Below are positions 36,220 through 50,400 of a stretch of 64,000 bases of DNA, one piece after another. The position numbers were made by a program, and so were the translations under genes. The notes beneath the pieces were generated by a model that did no database searches, was not told where the DNA came from, and saw only the letters and a program-made list of their open reading frames with translations. How positions within the stretch are numbered: the first letter of the stretch is position 1; every line of letters starts with the position of its first letter. Source of the DNA: DT-68 sp965263245 (lineage in GTDB: Bacteria > Bacillota_I > Bacilli_A > Mycoplasmatales > Metamycoplasmataceae); assembly GCA_965263245.1 (NCBI GenBank), contig CBDHHR010000280.1, positions 1-64,000 of the forward strand, read 5' to 3'.

Positions 36220-39200
36220 GTGAACAAAGACAGAACAAGGCAGTGTACAAAGACAGATCAAGGGAGTGTACATAGACAGAACAAGGCAGTGTACAAAGAC
36301 AGATCAAGGGAGTGTACGAAGACAGAACAAGGGAGTGTACATAGGCAGAACAAGGGAGTGTACAAAGACAGAACAAGACAGTGTATGAAGACAGAACAAG
36401 GGAGTGTACAAAGACAGAACAAGGGAGTGTACACAGTTAGAACAAGGGAGTGTACATAGACAGAACAAGGGAGTGTACAAAGACAGAACAAGACAGTGTA
36501 TGAAGACAGAACAAGGGAGTGTACATAGACAGAACAAGGGAGTGTACATAGAAAGAACAAGGGAGTGTACAAAGACAGAACAAGACAGTGTATGAAGACA
36601 GAACAAGGGAGTGTACAAAGACAGAACAAGGGAGTGTACATAGACAGAACAAGGGAGTGTACAAAGACAGAACAAGACAGTGTACAAAGTTAGAACAAGG
36701 GAGTGTGCAAAGGCAGAACAAGAGTGTATGAAGACAGAACAAGGCAGTGTACGTAGACAGAACAAGGGAGTGTACAAAGACAGAACAAGACAGTGTATGA
36801 AGACAGAACAAGGGAGTGTACGAATACAGAACAAGGGAGTGTACAAAAGACAGAACAAGACAGTGTATGAAGACAGAACAAGGGAGTGTACGAATACAGA
36901 ACAAGGGAGTGTACAAAGACAGAACAAGGCAGTGTATGAATACAGAACAAGGGAGTGTATGAAGACAGAACAAGACAGTGTATGAATACAGAACAAGGGA
37001 GTGTATGAATACAGAACAAGGGAGTGTACAAAGACAGAACAAGGCAGTGTATGAATACAGAACAAGGGAGTGTACAAAGACAGAACAAGGCAGTGTATGA
37101 ATACAGAACAAGGGAGTGTACAAAGACAGATCAAGGCAGTGTATGAATACAGAACAAGGGAGTGTACAAAGGCAGAACAAGGGAGTGTACAAAGACAGAA
37201 CAAGGCAGTGTACAAAAGACAGAACAAGACAGTGTACGAAGACAAAACAAGGCAGTGTACGAATACAGAACAAGGGAGTGTACAAAGACAGATCAAGGGA
37301 GTGTACAAAGACAGAACAAGGGAGTGTACAAAGACAGAACAAGACAGTGTACAAAGACAGATCAAGGGAGTGTACAAAGACAGATCAAGGGAGTGTACAA
37401 AGACAGAACAAGGGAGTGTACAAAGACAGAACAAGACAGTGTACAAAGACAGATCAAGGGAGTGTACAAAGACAGATCAAGGGAGTGTACAAAGACAGAA
37501 CAAGGGAGTGTACATAGACAGATCAAGGGAGTGTACAAAGACAGATCAAGGGAGTGAACAAAGACAGAACAAGGCAGTGTACAAAGACAGATCAAGGGAG
37601 TGTACATAGACAGATCAAGGGAGTGTACAAAGACAGAACAAGACAGTGTACATAGACAGATCAAGGGAGTGAACAAAGACAGAACAAGGCAGTGTACAAA
37701 GACAGATCAAGGGAGTGTACAAAGACAGATCAAGGGAGTGTACATAGACAGATCAAGGGAGTGTACACAGACAGAACAAGACAGTGTACATAGACAGATC
37801 AAGGGAGTGAACAAAGACAGAACAAGGCAGTGTACAAAGACAGATCAAGGCAATGTACAAAGACAGATCAAGGGAGTGTACATAGACAGATCAAGGGAGT
37901 GTACAAAGACAGAACAAGATAGTGTACATAGACAGATCAAGGGAGTGAACAAAGACAGAACAAGGCAGTGTACAAAGACAGATCAAGGGAGTGTACAAAG
38001 ACAGATCAAGGGAGTGTACAAAGACAGAACAAGGGAGTGTACAAAGACAGAACAAGGCAGTGTACAAAGACAGATCAAGGGAGTGTACAAAGACAGAACA
38101 AGGGAGTGTACATAGACAGATCAAGGGAGTGTACATAGACAGATCAAGGGAGTGTACATAGACAGATCAAGGGAGTGTACAAAGACAGAACAAGGGAGTG
38201 TACATAGACAGATCAAGGGAGTGTACAAAGACAGATCAAGGGAGTGTACAAAGACAGATCAAGGGAGTGTACATAGACAGATCAAGGGAGTGTACAAAGA
38301 CAGAACAAGGGAGTGTACATAGACAGAACAAGGGAGTGTACATAGACAGATCAAGGGAGTGTACATAGACAGATCAAGGGAGTGTACAAAGACAGAACAA
38401 GGGAGTGTACATAGACAGATCAAGGGAGTGTACAAAGACAGATCAAGGGAGTGAACAAAGACAGAACAAGGCAGTGTACAAAGACAGAACAAGACAGTGT
38501 ATGAAGACAGATCAAGGGAGTGTACAAAGACAGAACAAGGGAGTGTACAAAGACAGAACAAGACAGTGTACAAAGACAGAACAAGACAGTGTATGAAGAC
38601 AGATCAAGGGAGTGTACAAAGACAGATCAAGGGAGTGAACAAAGACAGAACGAGGCAGTGTACAAAGACAGAACAAGGCAGTGTACAAAGACAGATCAAG
38701 GGAGTGTACAAAGACAGAACAAGGGAGTGTACATAGACAGATCAAGGGAGTGTACAAAGACAGAACAAGGGAGTGTACATAGACAGATCAAGGGAGTGTA
38801 CAAAGACAGATCAAGGGAGTGAACAAAGACAGAACAAGGCAGTGTACAAAGACAGAACAAGACAGTGTATGAAGACAGATCAAGGGAGTGTACAAAGACA
38901 GAACAAGGGAGTGTACAAAGACAGAACAAGGCAGTGTACAAAGACAGATCAAGGGAGTGTACAAAGACAGAACAAGGGAGTGTACATAGACAGATCAAGG
39001 GAGTGTACATAGACAGATCAAGGGAGTGTACATAGACAGATCAAGGGAGTGTACAAAGACAGAACAAGGGAGTGTACATAGACAGATCAAGGGAGTGTAC
39101 AAAGACAGATCAAGGGAGTGTACAAAGACAGATCAAGGGAGTGTACATAGACAGATCAAGGGAGTGTACAAAGACAGAACAAGGGAGTGTACATAGACAG

Positions 39201-40129
39201 AACAAGGGAGTGTACATAGACAGATCAAGGGAGTGTACATAGACAGATCAAGGGAGTGTACAAAGACAGAACAAGGGAGTGTACATAGACAGATCAAGGG
39301 AGTGTACAAAGACAGATCAAGGGAGTGAACAAAGACAGAACAAGGCAGTGTACAAAGACAGAACAAGACAGTGTATGAAGACAGATCAAGGGAGTGTACA
39401 AAGACAGATCAAGGGAGTGTACAAAGACAGATCAAGGGAGTGTACAAAGACAGAACAAGACAGTGTATGAAGACAGATCAAGGGAGTGTACAAAGACAGA
39501 TCAAGGGAGTGAACAAAGACAGAACGAGGCAGTGTACAAAGACAGATCAAGGGAGTGAACAAAGACAGAACAAGGCAGTGTACAAAGACAGATCAAGGGA
39601 GTGTACATAGACAGAACAAGGCAGTGTACAAAGACAGATCAAGGGAGTGTACATAGACAGAACAAGGCAGTGTACAAAGACAGAACAAGGGAGTGTACAA
39701 AGACAGAGCAAGGCAGTGTACAAAGACAGATCAAGGGAGTGTACATAGACAGATCAAGGGAGTGTACAAAGACAGAACAAGGGAGTGTACAAAGACAGAT
39801 CAAGGGAGTGTACATAGACAGATCAAGGGAGTGTACAAAGACAGATCAAGGGAGTGTACGAAGACAGAACAAGGGAGTGTACATAGACAGAACAAGGGAG
39901 TGTACAAAGACAGAACAAGACAGTGTATGAAGACAGAACAAGGGAGTGTACAAAGACAGAACAAGACAGTGTATGAAGACAGAACAAGGCAGTGTACAAA
40001 GACAGATCAAGGCAGTGTACAAAGACAGATCAAGGGAGTGTACATAGACAGATCAAGGGTGTGTACAAAGACAGAACAAGACAGTGTACATAGACAGATC
40101 AAGGGAGTGAACAAAGACAGAACAAGGCA
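36220..40129 (+). repeat. Gamma block, copy 3
   Basis: It is collinear with gamma of copy 1 throughout at an offset of about 28,813 bp, with clean register. It includes both arms of the 874-bp duplication (38,259 and 39,133; 38,405 and 39,279), the ACACAGTTAG monomer near 36,430 and CGAGG variants near 38,651 and 39,525. Confidence 0.8.
38259..40006 (+). repeat. 874-bp tandem duplication inside gamma, copy 3
   Basis: Variant order at 38,259 restarts at 39,133, again exactly 874 bp (38 monomers). It is the same structure as 9,446/10,320 in copy 1, 28,813 bp upstream, so the duplication predates the separation of copies 1 and 3. Outer edges are uncertain by a few monomers. Confidence 0.7.
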
Positions 40130-42710
40130 GTGTACAAAGTCAGATCAAGGGAGTGTACAAAGACAGAACAAGGGAGTGTACAAAGACAGAACAAGGCAGT
40201 GTACAAAGACAGATCAAGGGAGTGTACAAAGACAGATCAAGGGAGTGTACAAAGACAGAACAAGGGAGTGTACATAGACAGATCAAGGGAGTGTACAAAG
40301 ACAGATCAAGGGAGTGAACAAAGACAGAACAAGGCAGTGTACAAAGACAGATCAAGGGAGTGTACAAAGACAGAACAAGACAGTGTACAAAGACAGATCA
40401 AGGGAGTGTACAAAGACAGAACAAGACAGTGTATGAAGACAGATCAAGGGAGTGTACAAAGACAGATCAATGGAGTGAACAAAGACAGAACAAGGCAGTG
40501 TACAAAGACAGATCAAGGGAGTGTACATAGACAGATCAAGGGAGTGTACAAAGACAGAACAAGACAGTGTACATAGACAGATCAAGGGAGTGAACAAAGA
40601 CAGAACAAGGCAGTGTACAAAGACAGATCAAGGGAGTGTACAAAGACAGATCAAGGGAGTGTACATAGACAGATCAAGGGAGTGTACAAAGACAGAACAA
40701 GACAGTGTACATAGACAGATCAAGGGAGTGAACAAAGACAGAACAAGGCAGTGTACAAAGACAGATCAAGGCAGTGTACAAAGACAGATCAAGGGAGTGT
40801 ACATAGACAGATCAAGGGTGTGTACAAAGACAGAACAAGACAGTGTACATAGACAGATCAAGGGAGTGAACAAAGACAGAACAAGGCAGTGTACAAGTCA
40901 GATCAAGAGTGTACAAAGACAGAACAAGGGAGTGTACAAAGACAGAACAAGGCAGTGTACAAAGACAGATCAAGGGAGTGTACAAAGACAGATCAAGGGA
41001 GTGTACAAAGACAGAACAAGGGAGTGTACATAGACAGATCAAGGGAGTGTACAAAGACAGATCAAGGGAGTGAACAAAGACAGAACAAGGCAGTGTACAA
41101 AGACAGATCAAGGGAGTGAACAGAGACAGAACAAGGCAGTGTACAAAGACAGATCAAGGGAGTGTACATAGACAGAACAAGGCAGTGTACAAAGACAGAT
41201 CAAGGGAGTGTACGAAGACAGAACAAGGGAGTGTACATAGGCAGAACAAGGGAGTGTACAAAGACAGAACAAGACAGTGTATGAAGACAGAACAAGGGAG
41301 TGTACAAAGACAGAACAAGGGAGTGTACAAAGTTAGAACAAGGGAGTGTACATAGACAGAACAAGGGAGTGTACAAAGACAGAACAAGACAGTGTATGAA
41401 GACAGAACAAGGGAGTGTACATAGACAGAACAAGGGAGTGTACATAGACAGAACAAGGGAGTGTACAAAGACAGAACAAGACAGTGTATGAAGACAGAAC
41501 AAGGGAGTGTACAAAGACAGAACAAGGGAGTGTACATAGACAGAACAAGGGAGTGTACAAAGACAGAACAAGACAGTGTACAAAGTTAGAACAAGGGAGT
41601 GTGCAAAGGCAGAACAAGGGAGAGTGTATGAAGACAGAACAAGGCAGTGTACGAAGACAGAACAAGGGAGTGTACAAAGACAGAACAAGACAGTGTATGA
41701 AGACAGAACAAGGGAGTGTACATAGACAGAACAAGGGAGTGTACAAAGACAGAACAAGACAGTGTATGAAGACAGAACAAGGGAGTGTACAAAGTTAGAA
41801 CAAGGGAGTGTACAAAGACAGAACAAGACAGTGTATGAAGACAGAACAAGGGAGTGTACAAAGTTAGAACAAGGGAGTGTGCAAAGGCAGAACAAGGGAG
41901 AGTGTATGAAGACAGAACAAGGCAGTGTACGTAGACAGAACAAGGGAGTGTACAAAGACAGAACAAGACAGTGTACAAAGACAGAACAAGACAGTGTATG
42001 AAGACAGAACAAGGGAGTGTACAAAGACAGATCAAGGGAGTGTACATAGACAGAACAAGGGAGTGTACAAAGACAGAACAAGACAGTGTATGAAGACAGA
42101 ACAAGGGAGTGTACAAAGACAGAACAAGGGAGTGTACAAAGTTAGAACAAGGGAGTGTGCAAAGGCAGAACAAGGGAGAGTGTATGAAGACAGAACAAGG
42201 CAGTGTACGTAAACAGAACAAGGGAGTGTACAAAGACAGAACAAGACAGTGTACAAAGACAGAACAAGACAGTGTATGAAGACAGAACAAGGGAGTGTAC
42301 AAAAGACAGAACAAGACAGTGTACGAATACAGAACAAGGCAGTGTATGAATACAGAACAAGGGAGTGTACAAAGACAGAACAAGGGAGTGTACAAAAGAC
42401 AGAACAAGACAGTGTACGAAGACAGATCAAGGGAGTGTACGAAGACAGATCAAGGGAGTGTACAAAGACAGAACAAGGGAGTGTACATAGACAGAACAAG
42501 GGAGTGTACAAAGACAGAACAAGACAGTGTATGAAGACAGAACAAGGGAGTGTACAAAGACAGAACAAGGGAGTGTACATAGACAGAACAAGGGAGTGTA
42601 CAAAGACAGAACAAGACAGTGTATGAAGACAGAACAAGGGAGTGTACAAAGACAGAACAAGGGAGTGTACATAGAGAGAACAAGGGAGTGTACAAAGACA
42701 GAACAAGACA
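40130..42710 (+). repeat. Alpha block, copy 3
   Basis: AAGTCAG is at 40,130 and GTGAACAGAG at 41,116. The second AAGTCAG monomer is damaged at 40,891-40,912 (GTACAAGTCAG, then AAGAGTG). The GAAC-type half from about 41,760 follows copies 2 and 4, with an ACGTAAACAG monomer near 42,207 and ATGAATAC near 42,350. Confidence 0.77.
40891..40912 (+). other. Register break at the second AAGTCAG landmark, alpha of copy 3
   Basis: GTACAAGTCAG has lost 2 bp, and ATCAAGAGTG has lost 2-3 bp. The site is the same landmark monomer that is destroyed in copy 4 at 55,351 and missing in copy 2 near 26,470. Confidence 0.78.
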
Positions 42711-44341
42711 GTGTATGAAGACAGAACAAGGGAGTGTACAAAGTTAGAACAAGGGAGTGTGCAAAGGCAGAACAAGGGAGAGTGTATGAAGACAGAACAA
42801 GGCAGTGTACGTAGACAGAACAAGGGAGTGTACAAAGACAGAACAAGACAGTGTACAAAGACAGAACAAGGGAGTGTACAAAGACAGAACAAGACAGTGT
42901 ACAAAGACAGAACAAGGGAGTGTACAAAAGACAGAACAAGACAGTGTACGAAGACAGATCAAGGGAGTGTACAAAGACAGAACAAGGGAGTGTACAAAGA
43001 CAGATCAAGGGAGTGTACAAAGACAGAACAAGGGAGTGTACAAAGACAGATCAAGGGAGTGTACAAAGACAGATCAAGGGAGTGTACAAAGACAGAACAA
43101 GGGAGTGTACAAAGACAGATCAAGGGAGTGTACAAAGACAGATCAAGGGAGTGTACAAAGACAGAACAAGGGAGTGTACAAAGACATAACAAGACAGTGT
43201 ACAAAGACAGATCAAGGGAGTGTACAAAGACAGATCAAGGGAGTGTACAAAGACAGAACAAGGGAGTGTACAAAGACAGAACAAGACAGTGTACAAAGAC
43301 AGATCAAGGGAGTGTACAAAGACAGATCAAGGGAGTGTACAAAGACAGAACAAGGGAGTGTACATAGACAGATCAAGGGAGTGTACATAGACAGAACAAG
43401 GGAGTGTACAAAGACAGAACAAGAGTGTACAAAGACAGATCAAGGGAGTGTACAAAGACAGATCAAGGGAGTGTACAAAGACAGGGAGTGTACAGACAGA
43501 TCAAGGGAGTCAAAGTGTACAAAGACAGTCAAGGGAGTACAAAGACAGAACAAGGCAGTGTACAAAGACAGATCAAGGGAGTGTACAAAGACAGATCAAG
43601 GGAGTGTACAAAGACAGATCAAGGGAGTGTACAAAGACAGAACAAGGCAGTGTACGAAGACAGATCAAGGGAGTGTACAAAGACAGATCAAGGGAGTGTA
43701 CATAGACAGATCAAGGGAGTGTACAAAGACAGAACAAGACAGTGTACAAAGACAGATCAAGGGAGTGTACAAAGACAGATCAAGGGAGTGTACAAAGACA
43801 GAACAAGGCAGTGTACAAAGACAGATCAAGGGAGTGTACAAAGACAGATCAAGGGAGTGTACAAAGACAGAACAAGGGAGTGTACAAAGACAGAACAAGA
43901 CAGTGTACAAAGACAGATCAAGGGAGTGTACAAAGACAGATCAAGGGAGTGTACAAAGACAGATCAAGGGAGTGTACAAAGACAGAACAAGGGAGTGTAC
44001 ATAGAAATATCAAGGGAGTGTACAAAGACAGATCAATGGAGTGAACAAAGACAGAACAAGGCAGTGTACAAAGACAGATCAAGGGAGTGTACATAGACAG
44101 ATCAAGGGAGTGTACAAAGACAGATCAAGGGAGTGTACAAAGACAGAACAAGACAGTGTACATAGACAGATCAAGGGAGTGAACAAAGACAGAACAAGGC
44201 AGTGTACAAAGACAGAGATCAAGGCAGTGTACAAAGACAGATCAAGGGAGTGTACATAGACAGATCAAGGGTGTGTACAAAGACAGAACAAGACAGTGTA
44301 CACAGACATATCAAGGGAGTGAACAAAGACAGAACAAGGCA
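42711..44341 (+). repeat. Delta block, copy 3
   Basis: It is identical in variant order to other deltas for its first 650 bp, scrambled at 43,421-43,541, then clean. It carries ACATAGAAATATC near 44,002 and the CAGAGATC 2-bp insertion near 44,214, as in copies 0, 1 and 4. Confidence 0.77.
43421..43541 (+). other. Scrambled-register patch, delta of copy 3
   Basis: Contains AACAAGAGTG, AAAGACAGGGAGTG, GTACAGACAG, GGGAGTCAAAGTG, ACAGTCAAGGG and GGGAGTACAAAG. It lies 14,460 bp from the start of the delta patch in copy 2. Confidence 0.82.
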
Positions 44342-47300
44342 GTGTACAAAGTCAGATCAAGGGAGTGTACAAAGACAGAACAAGGGAGTGTACAAAGACA
44401 GAACAAGGCAGTGTACAAAGACAGATCAAGGGAGTGTACAAAGACAGATCAAGGGAGTGTACAAAGACAGAACAAGGGAGTGTACATAGACAGATCAAGG
44501 GAGTGTACAAAGACAGATCAAGGGAGTGAACAAAGACAGAACAAGGCAGTGTACAAAGACAGATCAAGGGAGTGTACAAAGACAGAACAAGACAGTGTAC
44601 AAAGACAGATCAAGGGAGTGTACAAAGACAGAACAAGACAGTGTATGAAGACAGATCAAGGGAGTGTACAAAGACAGATCAATGGAGTGAACAAAGACAG
44701 AACAAGGCAGTGTACAAAGACAGATCAAGGGAGTGTACATAGACAGATCAAGGGAGTGTACAAAGACAGAACAAGACAGTGTACATAGACAGATCAAGGG
44801 AGTGAACAAAGACAGAACAAGGCAGTGTACAAAGACAGATCAAGGGAGTGTACAAAGACAGATCAAGGGAGTGTACATAGACAGATCAAGGGAGTGTACA
44901 AAGACAGAACAAGACAGTGTACATAGACAGATCAAGGGAGTGAACAAAGACAGAACAAGGCAGTGTACAAAGACAGATCAAGGCAGTGTACAAAGACAGA
45001 TCAAGGGAGTGTACATAGACAGATCAAGGGTGTGTACAAAGACAGAACAAGACAGTGTACATAGACAGATCAAGGGAGTGAACAAAGACAGAACAAGGCA
45101 GTGTACAAAGTCAGATCAAGGGAGTGTACAAAGACAGAACAAGGGAGTGTACAAAGACAGAACAAGGCAGTGTACAAAGACAGATCAAGGGAGTGTACAA
45201 AGACAGATCAAGGGAGTGTACAAAGACAGAACAAGGGAGTGTACATAGACAGATCAAGGGAGTGTACAAAGACAGATCAAGGGAGTGAACAAAGACAGAA
45301 CAAGGCAGTGTACAAAGACAGATCAAGGGAGTGAACAGAGACAGAACAAGGCAGTGTACAAAGACAGATCAAGGGAGTGTACATAGACAGAACAAGGCAG
45401 TGTACAAAGACAGATCAAGGGAGTGTACGAAGACAGAACAAGGGAGTGTACATAGGCAGAACAAGGGAGTGTACAAAGACAGAACAAGACAGTGTATGAA
45501 GACAGAACAAGGGAGTGTACAAAGACAGAACAAGGGAGTGTACAAAGTTAGAACAAGGGAGTGTACATAGACAGAACAAGGGAGTGTACAAAGACAGAAC
45601 AAGACAGTGTATGAAGACAGAACAAGGGAGTGTACATAGACAGAACAAGGGAGTGTACATAGACAGAACAAGGGAGTGTACAAAGACAGAACAAGACAGT
45701 GTATGAAGACAGAACAAGGGAGTGTACATAGACAGAACAAGGGAGTGTACATAGACAGAACAAGGGAGTGTACAAAGACAGAACAAGACAGTGTACAAAG
45801 TTAGAACAAGGGAGTGTGCAAAGGCAGAACAAGGGAGAGTGTATGAAGACAGAACAAGGCAGTGTACGTAGACAGAACAAGGGAGTGTACAAAGACAGAA
45901 CAAGACAGTGTATGAAGACAGAACAAGGGAGTGTACGAATACAGAACAAGGGAGTGTACAACAGACAGAACAAGACAGTGTATGAAGACAGAACAAGGGA
46001 GTGTACGAATACAGAACAAGGGAGTGTACAAAGACAGAACAAGGCAGTGTATGAATACAGAACAAGGGAGTGTACGAAGACAGAACAAGACAGTGTATGA
46101 ATACAGAACAAGGGAGTGTATGAATACAGAACAAGGGAGTGTACAAAGACAGAACAAGGCAGTGTATGAATACAGAACAAGGGAGTGTACAAAGACAGAA
46201 CAAGGCAGTGTATGAATACAGAACAAGGGAGTGTACAAAGACAGATCAAGGCAGTGTATGAATACAGAACAAGGGAGTGTACAAAGACAGAACAAGGGAG
46301 TGTACAAAGACAGAACAAGGCAGTGTACAAAAGACAGAACAAGACAGTGTACGAAGACAAAACAAGGCAGTGTCCGAATACAGAACAAGGGAGTGTACAA
46401 AGACAGATCAAGGGAGTGTACAAAGACAGAACAAGGGAGTGTACAAAGACAGAACAAGACAGTGTACAAAGACAGATCAAGGGAGTGTACAAAGACAGAT
46501 CAAGGGAGTGTACAAAGACAGAACAAGGGAGTGTACATAGAAATATCAAGGGAGTGTACAAAGACAGATCAAGGGAGTGAACAAAGACAGAACAAGGCAG
46601 TGTACAAAGACAGATCAAGGGAGTGTACATAGACAGATCAAGGGAGTGTACAAAGACAGATCAAGGGAGTGTACAAAGACAGATCAAGGGAGTGTACAAA
46701 GACAGAACAAGGGAGTGTACAAAGACAGAACAAGGCAGTGTACAAAGACAGATCAAGGGAGTGTACAAAGACAGATCAAGGGAGTGTACATAGACAGATC
46801 AAGGGAGTGTACAAAGACAGAACAAGACAGTGTACATAGACAGATCAAGGGAGTGAACAAAGACAGAACAAGGCAGTGTACAAAGACAGATCAAGGCAGT
46901 GTACAAAGACAGATCAAGGGATTGTACATAGACAGATCAAGGGTGTGTACAAAGACAGAACAAGACAGTGTACATAGACAGATCAAGGGAGTGAACAAAG
47001 ACAGAACAAGGCAGTGTACAAAGTCAGATCAAGGGAGTGTACAAAGACAGAACAAGGGAGTGTACAACGACAGAACAAGGCAGTGTACAAAGACAGATCA
47101 AGGGAGTGTACAAAGACAGATCAAGGGAGTGTACAAAGACAGAACAAGGGAGTGTACATAGATAGATCAAGGGAGTGTACAAAGACAGATCAAGGGAGTG
47201 AACAAAGACAGAACAAGGGAGTGTACAAAGACAGATCAAGGGAGTGTACAAAGACAGAACAAGACAGTGTACAAAGACAGATCAAGGGAGTGTACAAAGA

Positions 47301-47404
47301 CAGAACAAGACAGTGTATCAAGACAGATCAAGGGAGTGTACAAAGACAGATCAAGGGAGTGAACAAAGACAGAACAAGGCAGTGTACAAAGACAGATCAA
47401 GGGA
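44342..47404 (+). repeat. Beta block, copy 3
   Basis: AAGTCAG is at 44,342, 45,101 and 47,014, and GTGAACAGAG at 45,331, all 28,802 bp (28,846 for the third) from copy 1. No register break is seen. The third landmark is followed after 391 bp by the gamma/beta-prime landmark, compared with 621 bp in copy 0. The 230-bp difference is exactly ten monomers. Confidence 0.78.
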
Positions 47405-50400
47405 GTGAACAAAGACAGAACAAGGCAGTGTACAAAGACAGATCAAGGGAGTGTACATAGACAGAACAAGGCAGTGTACAAAGACAGATCAAGGGAGTGT
47501 ACGAAGACAGAACAAGGGAGTGTACATAGGCAGAACAAGGGAGTGTACAAAGACAGAACAAGACAGTGTATGAAGACAGAACAAGGGAGTGTACAAAGAC
47601 AGAACAAGGGAGTGTACACAGTTAGAACAAGGGAGTGTACATAGACAGAACAAGGGAGTGTACAAAGACAGAACAAGACAGTGTATGAAGACAGAACAAG
47701 GGAGTGTACATAGACAGAACAAGGGAGTGTACATAGAAAGAACAAGGGAGTGTACAAAGACAGAACAAGACAGTGTATGAAGACAGAACAAGGGAGTGTA
47801 CAAAGACAGAACAAGGGAGTGTACATAGACAGAACAAGGGAGTGTACAAAGACAGAACAAGACAGTGTACAAAGTTAGAACAAGGGAGTGTGCAAAGGCA
47901 GAACAAGAGTGTATGAAGACAGAACAAGGCAGTGTACGTAGACAGAACAAGGGAGTGTACAAAGACAGAACAAGACAGTGTATGAAGACAGAACAAGGGA
48001 GTGTACGAATACAGAACAAGGCAGTGTACAAAGACAGATCAAGGGAGTGTACAAAGACAGAACAAGGGAGTGTACAAAGACAGAACAAGGCAGTGTACAA
48101 AGACAGATCAAGGGAGTGTACAAAGACAGATCAAGGGAGTGTACAAAGACAGAACAAGGGAGTGTATGAAGACAGAACAAGGGAGTGTACAAAGACAGAT
48201 CAAGGGAGTGTACAAAGACAGAACAAGGGAGTGTACAAAGACAGATCAAGGGAGTGTACAAAGACAGAACAAGACAGTGTACAAAGACAGATCAAGGGAG
48301 TGTACAAAGACAGAACAAGACAGTGTATGAAGACAGATCAAGGGAGTGTACAAAGACAGATCAATGGAGTGAACAAAGACAGAACAAGGCAGTGTACAAA
48401 GACAGATCAAGGGAGTGTACATAGACAGATCAAGGGAGTGTACAAAGACAGAACAAGACAGTGTACATAGACAGATCAAGGGAGTGAACAAAGACAGAAC
48501 AAGGCAGTGTACAAAGACAGATCAAGGGAGTGTACAAAGACAGATCAAGGGAGTGTACATAGACAGATCAAGGGAGTGTACAAAGACAGAACAAGACAGT
48601 GTACATAGACAGATCAAGGGAGTGAACAAAGACAGAACAAGGCAGTGTACAAAGACAGATCAAGGCAGTGTACAAAGACAGATCAAGGGAGTGTACATAG
48701 ACAGATCAAGGGTGTGTACAAAGACAGAACAAGACAGTGTACATAGACAGATCAAGGGAGTGAACAAAGACAGAACAAGGCAGTGTACAAAGTCAGATCA
48801 AGGGAGTGTACAAAGACAGAACAAGGGAGTGTACAAAGACAGAACAAGGCAGTGTACAAAGACAGATCAAGGGAGTGTACAAAGACAGATCAAGGGAGTG
48901 TACAAAGACAGAACAAGGGAGTGTACATAGACAGATCAAGGGAGTGTACAAAGACAGATCAAGGGAGTGAACAAAGACAGAACAAGGCAGTGTACAAAGA
49001 CAGATCAAGGGAGTGAACAGAGACAGAACAAGGCAGTGTACAAAGACAGATCAAGGGAGTGTACATAGACAGAACAAGGCAGTGTACAAAGACAGATCAA
49101 GGGAGTGTACGAAGACAGAACAAGGGAGTGTACATAGGCAGAACAAGGGAGTGTACAAAGACAGAACAAGACAGTGTATGAAGACAGAACAAGGGAGTGT
49201 ACAAAGACAGAACAAGGGAGTGTACAAAGTTAGAACAAGGGAGTGTACATAGACAGAACAAGGGAGTGTACAAAGACAGAACAAGACAGTGTATGAAGAC
49301 AGAACAAGGGAGTGTACATAGACAGAACAAGGGAGTGTACATAGACAGAACAAGGGAGTGTACAAAGACAGAACAAGACAGTGTATGAAGACAGAACAAG
49401 GGAGTGTACAAAGACAGAACAAGGGAGTGTACATAGACAGAACAAGGGAGTGTACAAAGACAGAACAAGACAGTGTACAAAGTTAGAACAAGGGAGTGTG
49501 CAAAGGCAGAACAAGGGAGAGTGTATGAAGACAGAACAAGGCAGTGTACGTAGACAGAACAAGGGAGTGTACAAAGACAGAACAAGACAGTGTATGAAGA
49601 CAGAACAAGGGAGTGTACGAATACAGAACAAGGGAGTGTACAACAGACAGAACAAGACAGTGTATGAAGACAGAACAAGGGAGTGTACGAATACAGAACA
49701 AGGGAGTGTACAAAGACAGAACAAGGCAGTGTATGAATACAGAACAAGGGAGTGTACGAAGACAGAACAAGACAGTGTATGAATACAGAACAAGGGAGTG
49801 TATGAATACAGAACAAGGGAGTGTACAAAGACAGAACAAGGCAGTGTATGAATACAGAACAAGGGAGTGTACAAAGACAGAACAAGGCAGTGTATGAATA
49901 CAGAACAAGGGAGTGTACAAAGACAGATCAAGGCAGTGTATGAATACAGAACAAGGGAGTGTACAAAGACAGAACAAGGGAGTGTACAAAGACAGAACAA
50001 GGCAGTGTACAAAAGACAGAACAAGACAGTGTACGAAGACAAAACAAGGCAGTGTACGAATACAGAACAAGGGAGTGTACAAAGACAGATCAAGGGAGTG
50101 TACAAAGACAGAACAAGGGAGTGTACAAAGACAGAACAAGACAGTGTACAAAGACAGATCAAGGGAGTGTACAAAGACAGATCAAGGGAGTGTACAAAGA
50201 CAGAACAAGGGAGTGTACATAGAAATATCAAGGGAGTGTACAAAGACAGATCAAGGGAGTGAACAAAGACAGAACAAGGCAGTGTACAAAGACAGATCAA
50301 GGGAGTGTACATAGACAGATCAAGGGAGTGTACAAAGACAGATCAAGGGAGTGTACAAAGACAGAACAAGGGAGTGTACAAAGACAGAACAAGGCAGTGT

